A DNA stretch of 64,000 bases, from the NCBI GenBank assembly GCA_013349405.1, contig DUZS01000012.1, positions 1 through 64,000 on the forward strand, given 5' to 3'. Made by a program: the position numbers and the translations under genes. The notes beneath the pieces are model-generated. The model was not told the origin of the DNA. It was given only the letters and a program-made list of their open reading frames with translations, and did not search any database. This DNA comes from Desulfuromonadales bacterium. GTDB taxonomy: Bacteria > Desulfobacterota > Desulfuromonadia > Geobacterales > Pseudopelobacteraceae. Within the stretch, counting starts at the first letter, position 1; each line of letters starts with the position of its first letter. Below are positions 29,815-39,463 of this stretch, piece by piece.

Positions 29815-30450
29815 ATGAACATTGCATTCATCGGGTATGGAAATGTAGGGGCACCTCTGGCGGATCATCTGCAAAGACTAGGTCATACGGTGACCCTGGC
29901 AGCGAAAGACAGCGGCTCGGAGAATGTCAGGAAGGTGCAGTCGCTGAATGCCGGCATCAAGGCCGTGCCGCCAAAAGATGCGGTCCGGGATGCCGAGGTT
30001 GTGTTTCTTGCCACGCCGTTTCAGGCCAATGAGGAAGCACTCGCATCTGTTGCAGAGGAGTTGAAGGGAAAGATTCTCATCGACTGCACCAACCCGGTCG
30101 GGCCGGGACTTACCCACGGATTGAACAATGTTCAGTCGGGATCGGAAATGGTGCAGAAGCTGGTTCCGGAGGCAAAGGTCGTTAAGGCTTTCACCATATA
30201 CGGCTTTGAGAACTTCCGGGACAACGGATATGCGGTGTATAACGTCAAGCCTGCGATGCTGTTCTGTGGCAATGATGCCACGGCAAAAGGTGTCGTAACC
30301 GACCTGATAGCCCAACTTGGCTGGGAGCCGGTCGATGTGGGAGGGCTCGATCAGGCGCTGCATCTGGAACATATGACTCTCATGTGGGTGCGCATGGTAC
30401 GGGTCAACGGGCATTCACCGAATCTGGTGTGGGCGGCACTGCACCGTTGA
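29815..30450 (+). CDS. NADPH-dependent F420 reductase-like NAD(P)-binding protein
   Basis: MNIAFIGYGNVGAPLADHLQRLGHTVTLAAKDS; ILIDCTNPVGPGLTHG. Confidence 0.85.
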   Translation: MNIAFIGYGNVGAPLADHLQRLGHTVTLAAKDSGSENVRKVQSLNAGIKAVPPKDAVRDAEVVFLATPFQANEEALASVAEELKGKILIDCTNPVGPGLTHGLNNVQSGSEMVQKLVPEAKVVKAFTIYGFENFRDNGYAVYNVKPAMLFCGNDATAKGVVTDLIAQLGWEPVDVGGLDQALHLEHMTLMWVRMVRVNGHSPNLVWAALHR

Positions 30451-30566
30451 TCATTCCAAACTCCACAATGATGTCTCTATCTCCATCTGATCCTTGGGGT
30501 TTGTGTTAGGTATTCGCTACGGCGATTGTGCTATCTGCCGGTATGCAAATAGTCTGTCGCCTGGAT

Positions 30567-30600
30567 TCAAATCGTCTTCCGATCCAAGCTCCGATACTGC
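30567..30600 (-). pseudogene. comM: Short comM 3'-end remnant (tag C)
   Basis: Reverse strand CAG TAT CGG AGC TTG GAT CGG AAG ACG ATT TGA = [10 protein letters not shown]; 22/27 nt match to the comM terminus CGTTTTTCTATCCAAACTCCGGTACTG. Confidence 0.6.
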
Positions 30601-30712
30601 TGCTGGGTGACCGGTAAAAGGTGGATCGTCGAAATATCTCCGAGGGATAAAATAAACAATGTGACCCTCCCATACATATATAGACGAAATAGTTTTGCCT
30701 GCTTACCTTCAA

Positions 30713-31339
30713 CTATGCCGACAATCCCCTGACCATCATTTCGGTGACGCCTTCACCTATATGGAAGATCTGCTCCGGCGTTATGTCCAAAAAACGCAGT
30801 TGTCCGTCAAGTTGCAGCATGGTGAGACCATGAACTGCCGACCACACTTGCAGCCCAATCTGTTGGGCATCACCGGCTCGGAAATCGCCGCTGGACTGGC
30901 ATGTTTCTATCGTCTCGATGAGCTGATTGAATGTCTGCATACCAGCGGCATGTAATTCCGGATATTTTTCGGGATTTAGGGCACAGGCTTCATTGAACAT
31001 CACACGATAATACTCCCGTTCTGTCATGGCAAACCGGAAATATACCCGCCCGGACTCCCTGAACGCTTCAAGCGGCCTGTCGCGAAATTGGTCAATACTT
31101 TGCTTTGTTGTTTCGTAAAGGATCTTGAATCCCTTTTCTGCAATTGCAGCCAGCAAGGCATCCTTACATGAAAAATGCCGGTACAGTGCTGATCTGCTCA
31201 CTCCAGCTTTAGTACCTACAGACCTCAAGGTCAAATTATGAGCTCCCTGCTCCCTCACGATCTCAATACCAGCCTGGATCAATGCATATCTTAAATCGCC
31301 ATGATGGTATTTTTTTGGCCCCATTGCCGGATCAGTCAT
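30713..31339 (-). CDS. TetR family regulator (copy 2)
   Basis: Differs from copy 1 only near the C-terminus (IFHIGEGVTEMM vs IFPIGEGVSEMM). Confidence 0.92.
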   Translation of the reverse strand: MTDPAMGPKKYHHGDLRYALIQAGIEIVREQGAHNLTLRSVGTKAGVSRSALYRHFSCKDALLAAIAEKGFKILYETTKQSIDQFRDRPLEAFRESGRVYFRFAMTEREYYRVMFNEACALNPEKYPELHAAGMQTFNQLIETIETCQSSGDFRAGDAQQIGLQVWSAVHGLTMLQLDGQLRFLDITPEQIFHIGEGVTEMMVRGLSA

Positions 31340-31388
31340 TTACTTCTCCTCGAATCTTCAGATGTCATCTTTATAGCACAAAAAATAC

Positions 31389-31441
31389 ATGTTGACTACG
31401 ACAACATTCTTTTGATATTTATATGTTGACAGTAACAACAT
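31389..31441. promoter_or_regulatory. Duplicated TetR operator pair (copy 2)
   Basis: Same two ATGTTG-N7-CAACAT repeats at 31389-31407 and 31423-31441. Confidence 0.75.
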
Positions 31442-31477
31442 TAGTAAATGGTTTATCGCACCATCAAGAGGTTGATC

Positions 31478-32623
31478 ATGTACTCCATTGCCATAAAGAT
31501 GCTTTTTGCCGACCGGTTAAAATATTACGGTCTGATTCTGGGCATATCTTTTGCCGCCATGCTCATAGCTCAGCAGGCATCCATCCTGGTCGGCTTGACT
31601 GAGCAAACGGGAGCATTTATCCGAGACACCGCACAGGCTGATCTCTGGATAATGGATTCACAGGTGCGCTTTTCACAGGATTCACTTCCGATACGAGACA
31701 TGGTGCTACAGCGGGTACGGGGTGTAAGCGGGGTTCAATGGGCAGTGCCACTGCGACAGGGTTTCATGAAAGGACAGATGACCGATGGGACACGTTTTTC
31801 CCTGATTCTTGTCGGAATTGACGATGCGACTCTTATCGGGGGGCCACCGTTTATGGTTAACGGTGACCGTTTAGATATCCGGAGTGACCGTGCTGTATTT
31901 ATAGATGCCGATGCCCCTGACAAATTGCGGATGAAACGTGGCGGCGGTCGTTCCATGACGGTTGGTGATCGTTTTTCAGTCAATGAGCATGACGCCAAGA
32001 TTGTCGGGAGCTATCGAGGACGAAGATCATTTTTCTGGGAACCGGTGATGTACACAACCTACAGCCGCGCCCTGAGCTTTGCACCAATGGAGCGCAACCT
32101 TATGTCATTCGTTCTGGTAAAGGTCGAACCTGGCGAAAGCATAACAAACGTTGCAAAAGAAATTGAGACCAGAACCGGCCTGAAAGCCCGCACAAATAAA
32201 GAGTTTATCCATCTCACCGCCCGCTACATAACCACAGCTACCGGCATCCTGATCAATTTCGGTACGGCTGTGGTATTGGGAATAATCATAGGGCTTCTGG
32301 GAGCAGGCCAGACTTTTTACAACTTCACTCTCGACAACCTGCGCTACTATGGCGCTCTTAAGGCTATGGGGGTTACTAATAGGACTCTGACAAAAATGGT
32401 TATGCTGCAGGGGCTTGTAGTCGCAGCGATCGGCTATGGACTCGGCGTCGGTATTGCGGTCGTAATAGGCGAACTTCTTATCAAGGGCGGGCTGGCGTTT
32501 TCTATGATCTGGCAGATCCCGCTCTTCACCGCCTTCTCGATTGTGACCATCTGCCTGCTGACCAGCGTAATCAGCCTGCAGAAAGTCTACAAGCTGGAAC
32601 CTGCCGTTGTATTCAAGGGGTGA
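31478..32623 (+). CDS. ABC transporter permease, FtsX/DevC-like (copy 2)
   Basis: Identical to 21828..22973. Confidence 0.88.
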   Translation: MYSIAIKMLFADRLKYYGLILGISFAAMLIAQQASILVGLTEQTGAFIRDTAQADLWIMDSQVRFSQDSLPIRDMVLQRVRGVSGVQWAVPLRQGFMKGQMTDGTRFSLILVGIDDATLIGGPPFMVNGDRLDIRSDRAVFIDADAPDKLRMKRGGGRSMTVGDRFSVNEHDAKIVGSYRGRRSFFWEPVMYTTYSRALSFAPMERNLMSFVLVKVEPGESITNVAKEIETRTGLKARTNKEFIHLTARYITTATGILINFGTAVVLGIIIGLLGAGQTFYNFTLDNLRYYGALKAMGVTNRTLTKMVMLQGLVVAAIGYGLGVGIAVVIGELLIKGGLAFSMIWQIPLFTAFSIVTICLLTSVISLQKVYKLEPAVVFKG

Positions 32624-32627
32624 TGTC

Positions 32628-33362
32628 ATGACTGAAATGACCTTGGGAAATAGCAATAAACCCTTTGCCGTATCGTGCTCCGGTCTGACGAAGGTGTTCG
32701 GAGAGGGAGACAACCGGGTTGAAGCGTTGCGTGGTATCGATCTGCACATTGAGGACGGCGAACTGATGATGCTGGTCGGGCCTTCCGGGTGCGGCAAAAC
32801 AACTCTGATTTCGATTATTGCGGGCATATTGGATAAAAGCGACGGTTCGTGTTCGGTGTTTGGTCGTGATATCAGCGCGCTGTCGGCCGATGAAAAGGTG
32901 CTCTGGCGGGCAGATTCAGTCGGCTTCGTTTTCCAGTCCTTCAACCTGCTTCCGGCACTGACTGTACGAGAAAATGTTGCCGTGCCTCTCCTGATAAATC
33001 AGGTAACCCATAAAGAGGCATTGGAGCGTTCATCGGTGCTCCTTGAGAGAGTGGGCCTCGGTCACCGTATGGACAAGTACCCGCAGGAACTTTCAGGAGG
33101 CCAGCAGCAACGGGTTGCAATCGCACGTGCTCTGGTTCATCGACCACGCATAGTTGTCTGTGATGAGCCCACCAGTGCTCTGGACAGTGAAACCGGCCAT
33201 GGCGTAATGGACCTCTTGCGTGAAGTTGCCGTTTCTCCAGATCAGGCACTTGTGGTTGTGACCCACGATTCCCGAATTTTTAATTATGCCGACCGGATTG
33301 CCCGTATGAACGATGGCCACGTTGTCTCAGTGGAGGCCAAAAACGGATTAAACCGGTTATAA
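32628..33362 (+). CDS. ABC transporter ATPase (copy 2)
   Basis: Identical to 22978..23712. Confidence 0.95.
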   Translation: MTEMTLGNSNKPFAVSCSGLTKVFGEGDNRVEALRGIDLHIEDGELMMLVGPSGCGKTTLISIIAGILDKSDGSCSVFGRDISALSADEKVLWRADSVGFVFQSFNLLPALTVRENVAVPLLINQVTHKEALERSSVLLERVGLGHRMDKYPQELSGGQQQRVAIARALVHRPRIVVCDEPTSALDSETGHGVMDLLREVAVSPDQALVVVTHDSRIFNYADRIARMNDGHVVSVEAKNGLNRL

Positions 33363-33388
33363 CACTACAACAGTCAGGAGTAAATGCC

Positions 33389-34450
33389 ATGTTGAAACGA
33401 AACTATATCACCATAACCCTCTCCATAATCGGTTTGATACTGATGCTGAAAATGACGCTATCGCACGGTGATGTTCCGTTGGCACAACCAGTATCACCGC
33501 CTGCAGCAAAGCCCTTCAAAGACGTTGTTTCCGGTGCTGGGTTGATTGAAGCCAGTACACGCAACATAGCTATCGGCTCTCATTACCAGGGAGTCGTTTC
33601 TGCCATATTCGTGAAACTAGGCGACCACGTGGAAACCGGGGCGCCACTGTTCAAGCTCGATGACCGTCAGGCGCTGGCGGAAGTAAAGGTACGGGAAGCG
33701 GCGGTCCTTGTTGCCCGGGAATCTCTCAACCGGTTGCAGAGTCTTCCAAGGAAAGAGGAAATCCCGATATCAGCAGCCAGGGTAAAGGAGATGAGCGAGC
33801 AGGCCAGAGAGGCAGAAGATCGCCTCCGGCTTCAGGATGCAGTACATGACCCCCGCGTTGTAAGTCGAGATGACCGGATTAAAACCAATTCTGCCGTGAA
33901 AACGACCAAAGCCCGACTGGAACAGGCTCAAGCCAGTGACGAACTGCTTAAAGCGGGTGCGTGGCAGCACGATATTGCCATTGCCACAAGCCAGCTCGTC
34001 CAGGCTGAAACAAATCTGCAGGCTGTCAAAACCGAACTGGAACGTCTGACAGTTCGCTCACCCATAGCGGGAGAAATACTGCAACTTACTATCAAATTGG
34101 GAGAATTTGTTTCTCCCGGAACAGGCACGCCATTAGTCATCGGAGATACCAGGACCTTACACGTTCGAGTTGATATCGATGAAAATGATGCCTGGAGGGT
34201 AAAATCCCAAGCCAAGGCGGTCGGCAGCCTGCGTGGTAACAGCGGCATCAAATCTGAACTCAACTTTGTTCGTTTTGAACCAATGGTAATCCCCAAGAAA
34301 TCATTGACCGGATCGACCGACGAGCGTGTGGATACCCGTGTCCTACAGGTAATTTATGCCATAAATGCGCAGAAACTCCCCCTGTATGTTGGACAACAGA
34401 TGGATGTCTATCTGGAGGCCGGTAACGGACCGGACGGGAGGACGCCATGA
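33389..34450 (+). CDS. HlyD/DevB-like periplasmic adaptor (copy 2)
   Basis: Identical to 23739..24800. Confidence 0.9.
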   Translation: MLKRNYITITLSIIGLILMLKMTLSHGDVPLAQPVSPPAAKPFKDVVSGAGLIEASTRNIAIGSHYQGVVSAIFVKLGDHVETGAPLFKLDDRQALAEVKVREAAVLVARESLNRLQSLPRKEEIPISAARVKEMSEQAREAEDRLRLQDAVHDPRVVSRDDRIKTNSAVKTTKARLEQAQASDELLKAGAWQHDIAIATSQLVQAETNLQAVKTELERLTVRSPIAGEILQLTIKLGEFVSPGTGTPLVIGDTRTLHVRVDIDENDAWRVKSQAKAVGSLRGNSGIKSELNFVRFEPMVIPKKSLTGSTDERVDTRVLQVIYAINAQKLPLYVGQQMDVYLEAGNGPDGRTP

Positions 34451-35877
34451 GAGTGATGTGTCTACTCCTGATACTATCGTTGTCAGCAGGCTGCACAACT
34501 ATCACTGCAAACAAATCATCCGCTGAGCAGATGCCTGAACATTGGCAAACAGAATCAGGGCAAAGATTGCCGCAGGTAAAAGACGTTGATCTGTCAACAT
34601 GGTGGGGACAATTCGGTGATGAGCGGTTGAACACGCATATAAAGATGGTTATTGAAGCCAATCATGACTTGAAACTGGCCAAGTCCCGTGTCATTGAGTC
34701 ACGCGAATTGAGGAACGCGCGACAGGGATTCCTGGCACCACAGATTGATGCCACGGCTTCTTATTCCCGTGTCAGACAAAGTCAAAATGCATCGACGTTC
34801 CCACCGTTAGCTGGCAGTAGATCCAATTATACTATGATCAATAGCGGCCTGGAAGCATCGTGGGAACTCGACCTTTATGGTGGTGTCCGGGCTGGTGTGG
34901 ATGTTGCCGATGCTGAGTTGAAAGTTTCAGAACTCGATGGCTACGCAATTCGGATCGCTGTTATTGCAGAGGCTGTCCGTAACTATGTGGAGTTGCGTGT
35001 ACTCCAACAACAATTACTTGCTGCAGAGGAGAACAGCTCAAGTAGTCAAAGTATCGAAGACATCGTCACAATAAAAGAGTCGAATGGACTGGTTCCCCTG
35101 CTTGACGTGTATCGAGCAGAAGCAGAGCGTAGCTCAGCTGATGCCGAAGTTGCACGTTTGGAAGGTGAGGTCGAGCGAGTCAAAAATCGCCTTGCCGTAC
35201 TTGCAGGTCAGCGGCCTGGCGCGTTGAGCGCCGTGCTGGGGAGCGGAATGGTTCCACATGTTCCTGATACGGTTGGTCTATACGCCCCGGCTGAACTTTT
35301 ATCTCGTCGTCCAGATATATTGAAAGCTGAACAGGAAGTTATTGCAGCTTCGGGCAGGGTAAAGATCTCCAGGACTGATTTGTATCCGAGAGTTTCTCTG
35401 CTTGGTTCAATCGGTACACAAAGCATTTCGCTCAGCAACTTATTTGCCGCTGGCAGTAATTACTGGGCTGCCGGGCCTTCCATTCGATTCCCTTTGTTTA
35501 ATTTCGGAAGACTTAAGTCACTGGTTAAAGCAGAAGAAGCACGCCAGCAGCAAGCGGTTGTCGGTTTTGAGAAATCCGTCCTGACTGCCCTCGAAGATGT
35601 TGAGAGCAGTATCGTGCTGTATATCAGATCCGAGGAGAGACGGAGGCATCTTGCTTCCGCTGTTGAAGCAGCGTTACAGGCAAGGAAACAAGCTGAGGAT
35701 CTCTATCAATCCGGTATTGGCGACTATTTACCCGTTCTGGACACCCGGCGCACACATGCTGACTTACGTGTGCAACTTCACCAAGCTGAAGGCAATGCCG
35801 CTAAAGCGCTGATAGGTCTGAATACTTCTCTGGGAGGAGGATGGGATGTAGTGCAGCATGTTGTCTCAAATCAGTAG
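34447..35877 (+). CDS. TolC/NodT-type outer-membrane efflux lipoprotein (copy 2)
   Basis: Identical to 24797..26227. Confidence 0.93.
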   Translation: MRVMCLLLILSLSAGCTTITANKSSAEQMPEHWQTESGQRLPQVKDVDLSTWWGQFGDERLNTHIKMVIEANHDLKLAKSRVIESRELRNARQGFLAPQIDATASYSRVRQSQNASTFPPLAGSRSNYTMINSGLEASWELDLYGGVRAGVDVADAELKVSELDGYAIRIAVIAEAVRNYVELRVLQQQLLAAEENSSSSQSIEDIVTIKESNGLVPLLDVYRAEAERSSADAEVARLEGEVERVKNRLAVLAGQRPGALSAVLGSGMVPHVPDTVGLYAPAELLSRRPDILKAEQEVIAASGRVKISRTDLYPRVSLLGSIGTQSISLSNLFAAGSNYWAAGPSIRFPLFNFGRLKSLVKAEEARQQQAVVGFEKSVLTALEDVESSIVLYIRSEERRRHLASAVEAALQARKQAEDLYQSGIGDYLPVLDTRRTHADLRVQLHQAEGNAAKALIGLNTSLGGGWDVVQHVVSNQ

Positions 35878-36101
35878 TAGGAGATCAAAAAATATTTCAA
35901 CAAAACGCTTTGGTAATGAAAGACATGACGAGACACCTGCCATATATTCCGTTCGACAGTCCGGATGACTCAGTGGGGCGGCTTGCATGGTGCAAACGGG
36001 TAAATGGAATGAATCTGGAATGCCTTGGCGAAGCTCGCTTCGATGAGAGAATACAATTACTGACTTGATACCTCGTAGCTTGCTGAGTGGTAGTATATTA
36101 G

Positions 36102-36340
36102 CTACGCTGTTTTCCTATCCAGACTCCGGATCTGAATCGCCTCAGCGATGTGCTGCTCATGAATCGTCGCACTGCCTTCAAGATCGGCAATGGTGCGGGC
36201 TACCTTCAGGATGCGGGTATATGTGCGGGCGGAGAAACCAAGGCGGTCGGTGACAAGCTCCAGCATGCGGTTGCCACTTGCGTCCAGTTCGCAGTACTTT
36301 TTGATAAAACGTGGCGTCATCAGGGAGTTGCACTGTTTTT
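36102..36340 (-). pseudogene. comM: Diverged comM 3'-end fragment (tag A, copy 2)
   Basis: Identical to 26452..26690. Confidence 0.9.
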
Positions 36341-36369
36341 GGCTATCCGCCAGTTTATATTTTCTGAAC

Positions 36370-36680
36370 CTAATCCAGCAAAAAAGGAACATCATCAACT
36401 ACTGACTGCCAGACGGTTGACAGGTCAACACCAAAATATTGATGGATCAATTTGTCACGGAAACCGGCGAGATCCTTCCACGGCAAGCCGGAGTGACTTT
36501 CCCGAAAACGAGCCGAAAGATTCTTGGTTGCCTCGCCGACAATTTCGAACTGCCGTATGACAGCGTCCTGTACCAAGCGGTTCGCCCTAAAGCTTCATCA
36601 TCCATGCCAATGGTGTATGTGGTTATCTGCTCCAGAGCATCCACAATAAGCGCAAGATAAACCTGATCGTCTCGAATCAT
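36370..36680 (-). pseudogene. hepT: HepT-like HEPN toxin, frameshifted (copy 2)
   Basis: Same frameshift as copy 1. Confidence 0.85.
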
Positions 36681-36964
36681 GATGAAATTACCTTGAGTTC
36701 TTTCCTTATACGGTCAATCAGATGGGGGCTGACCGCCTGCTCAGTCAGCAAGTCAATCTTAACCCCCAGCAGTTCTGAAAGTTCCCGTTCTATTCGAATG
36801 ACACCGAGGAGACTTTTCTGCTCTTTGAACCAGACCATAAGATCCAGGTCGCTGTTGGGACTGGCTTCATTTCGGGCATAAGAACCAAAAACACAAATTT
36901 TTTCCGCGCCGTGTTGGCGCATAAAACTAATTATCTTGTCGTCGAACCTGGTGACCTGTGCCAT
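36677..36964 (-). CDS. mntA: MntA-like minimal nucleotidyltransferase antitoxin (copy 2)
   Basis: Identical to 27027..27314. Confidence 0.88.
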   Translation of the reverse strand: MAQVTRFDDKIISFMRQHGAEKICVFGSYARNEASPNSDLDLMVWFKEQKSLLGVIRIERELSELLGVKIDLLTEQAVSPHLIDRIRKELKVISS

Positions 36965-37014
36965 GAATAACCCTTTCTCAAACACCTACTCTTTTTTGTT
37001 CTCAGCATCAATTA

Positions 37015-38550
37015 TTACGCCGTTTTTCTATCCAAACTCCGGTACTGAATCGCCTCAGCAATATGCTGCTCATGAATCGTCGCACTGCCATCAAGATCGG
37101 CAATGGTACGGGCTACCTTGAGGATACGGGTGTAGGTGCGGGCGGAGAAACCGAGGCGGTCGGTCACCAGTTCCAGCATACGGTTGCCGCTGGCGTCCAG
37201 TTCACAGTATTTCTTTATGAAGCGCGGAGTCATCTGGGCATTGCAGTGGATTTTGGTTCCTTTGTAACGTTCCAGCTGGATTTCTCGCGAATGCTCAACG
37301 CGTTTGGCGATTGCTGCCGAGCTTTCCGCTTCGCCCCGGTCGGCCAGATCACGATATTTGACAGCGGGCACTTCGATATGGATATCGATACGATCCAGCA
37401 GCGGGCCGGAGATACGGGAACGGTAGCGGTGAATGGCAACCGGAGTGCAGGTGCAGGGGTGAGTCGGATCGGATAAATATCCGCAGGGGCAGGGATTCAT
37501 TGCGGCGACAAGCATGACCCGTGCCGGATAGGTGAGCGAGAGCAGCGAGCGGGAGATCGTGACTTTACCGTCTTCAAGCGGCTGCCGCAGCACTTCAAGA
37601 ACATTTTTCTTAAACTCGGGAAGCTCGTCGAGGAAAAGTACGCCGTTGTGGGCAAGCGAAACCTCCCCCGGCTTTGGGGTTGTGCCGCCGCCGATCAGGC
37701 CAACGTCAGAAATCGTGTGATGCGGAGAACGAAACGGTCTGACCGCCATCAGCGCCCGTTCTTTTTCGAGCATACCGCTGACACTAAATATTTTAGTTGT
37801 CTCTATTGCTTCGTCAAAAGACATGCGCGGCAGAATTGTCGGGATGCGGCGGGCGATCATTGTTTTTCCGGATCCCGGAGGGCCAATCATTAGAATATTA
37901 TGACTTCCGCTCGCGGCAATTTCCAGCGCGCGCTTGGCGTGTTCCTGCCCTTTTACTTCGCTGAAATCCTCACCGTATTCGCAGCCGCTGGCGAATAGCG
38001 CCTGAAGGTCAACTCGACTCGGTTCGATGATCTCGCGGCCACTTAAAAACTCGACAACCTGGGCAAGAGTGGTGGCGCCGATGACATCAATTCCCGTGAC
38101 GACAGCCGCTTCGGGGGCGTTTTCCGCCGGAAGGATCAGCCCGACCAGGCCGGCGCGCTTGGCGGCAACGGCCATCGACAGCGCACCCCGAATCGGCTTC
38201 AAACCGCCATCCAGAGAGAGTTCGCCCAAGAGAATATAGTCGTGAAGCTTTGGCCCCTTAATTACCCCGGTAGCGGCCAGAATACCAATCGAAATCGGCA
38301 GATCGTAGGCAGCCCCCTCTTTTTTGATATCAGCAGGTGCCAGGTTGGCGGTAATACGCCGGGCCGGGAAATCGTATCCGGAGTTCTTCAGCGCCGCTTT
38401 GACCCGGTCTTTGCTCTCCTTAACTGCTCCATCAGGAAGTCCGACTGTAGCAAAGGCAGGAAGCCCGGGGGCGAGGTCAACCTCGACATCAACCAGAATG
38501 GCATCAATCCCGATCAGGGCGCTGCTGAAAACTTTTGCGAGCACAATCAA
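37015..38550 (-). CDS. comM: YifB/ComM family Mg-chelatase-like AAA ATPase (intact)
   Basis: 511 aa; [32 protein letters not shown], zinc-binding [18 protein letters not shown]. Confidence 0.96.
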   Translation of the reverse strand: MIVLAKVFSSALIGIDAILVDVEVDLAPGLPAFATVGLPDGAVKESKDRVKAALKNSGYDFPARRITANLAPADIKKEGAAYDLPISIGILAATGVIKGPKLHDYILLGELSLDGGLKPIRGALSMAVAAKRAGLVGLILPAENAPEAAVVTGIDVIGATTLAQVVEFLSGREIIEPSRVDLQALFASGCEYGEDFSEVKGQEHAKRALEIAASGSHNILMIGPPGSGKTMIARRIPTILPRMSFDEAIETTKIFSVSGMLEKERALMAVRPFRSPHHTISDVGLIGGGTTPKPGEVSLAHNGVLFLDELPEFKKNVLEVLRQPLEDGKVTISRSLLSLTYPARVMLVAAMNPCPCGYLSDPTHPCTCTPVAIHRYRSRISGPLLDRIDIHIEVPAVKYRDLADRGEAESSAAIAKRVEHSREIQLERYKGTKIHCNAQMTPRFIKKYCELDASGNRMLELVTDRLGFSARTYTRILKVARTIADLDGSATIHEQHIAEAIQYRSLDRKTA

Positions 38551-38561
38551 CCTCCAATGTT

Positions 38562-38624
38562 GAATTTTGAATTGTGGATTTTGAATTGAAATAATTCAGC
38601 ATTCAAAATCTAATATTCAAAATT
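38562..38624. repeat. AT-rich imperfect inverted repeat between comM and pgeF
   Basis: GAATTTTGAATTGTGGATTTTGAATTGAAATAATTCAGCATTCAAAATCTAATATTCAAAATT folds as two stacked stems. Confidence 0.7.
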
Positions 38625-38627
38625 GTC

Positions 38628-39425
38628 TTACGCCTTCAACATGATAAACCCCATCTGCCGCCCCGAGTCGTCTTTGTCGCGGCGATAGGAGAAAAACTGC
38701 TCACTGTGGCAGCAGACGCACTGGTCGGAGACCTGAATCGAATCAGCTGAAACTCCGGCGAGTACCAGCAGTTCCCGGTTGGCGATAGTTAGATCGAGCT
38801 GCCACGAGCCGGGGCTCTTTAATTCAGCACAGACATCCCACTCTATGCCACCGTGCAGGAACGCCTTCCTGACCGGTTCGTCTACTTCGTAACAGCATTT
38901 CTGGATGCACGGGCCGATTGCTGCCTGGACATTCGCCGGATTACAGCCGAATTCGGATTTCATTCCGGCCACAGTTTTGGCAACGAGGCCGGCAGCGGTG
39001 CCCTTCCAGCCGGCATGAACAACAGCAACAACTTTTTTCTCCGGATCACACAGCACGATCGGCACGCAGTCTGCCACGCAGACGCCGATCATGACGTTCG
39101 GCTGATTCGTAATGACGGCATCGCCCTCAACAGATAGAAAATGGCTGTAATCTTCATTTGGCTCGTTAATGACCAGAATGTCACAGCCGTGCACCTGCCG
39201 AGGTGCGACAAGCGCTTCCTGGTTGATCCCGAAAGCACGGGTAAGGAGACTGCGATTGCCTTCGACGGTAGGCTGCTGATCCTGAGTGTTCATACCCAGG
39301 TTAAGGGAGTTATAGGGGGGACGTGAAACGCCTTCATGGCGGGTGGTGAAGCCTTGTACTGAACATGGTGCCCCGGAAAATCCTACGTCAACGTACTGAA
39401 TTCGATCGATACGCTTCATCTGCAT
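38628..39425 (-). CDS. pgeF: PgeF/YfiH (laccase-domain) purine nucleoside phosphorylase family
   Basis: FTTRHEGVSRPPYNSLNLG, GVCVADCVPIVLCDPEKKVVAVVHAGWKGTAAG, AAIGPCIQKCCYEV. Confidence 0.95.
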   Translation of the reverse strand: MQMKRIDRIQYVDVGFSGAPCSVQGFTTRHEGVSRPPYNSLNLGMNTQDQQPTVEGNRSLLTRAFGINQEALVAPRQVHGCDILVINEPNEDYSHFLSVEGDAVITNQPNVMIGVCVADCVPIVLCDPEKKVVAVVHAGWKGTAAGLVAKTVAGMKSEFGCNPANVQAAIGPCIQKCCYEVDEPVRKAFLHGGIEWDVCAELKSPGSWQLDLTIANRELLVLAGVSADSIQVSDQCVCCHSEQFFSYRRDKDDSGRQMGFIMLKA

Positions 39426-39463
39426 GATGGATACCCCAATTTTTTTTTGCCTTCTGAGACGAT

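Larger units (their letters stand above)
30713..37494. repeat. Copy 2 of the 6.78-kb direct repeat
   Basis: Matches 21063..27844 at offset 9650; right end continues into intact comM. Confidence 0.95.
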
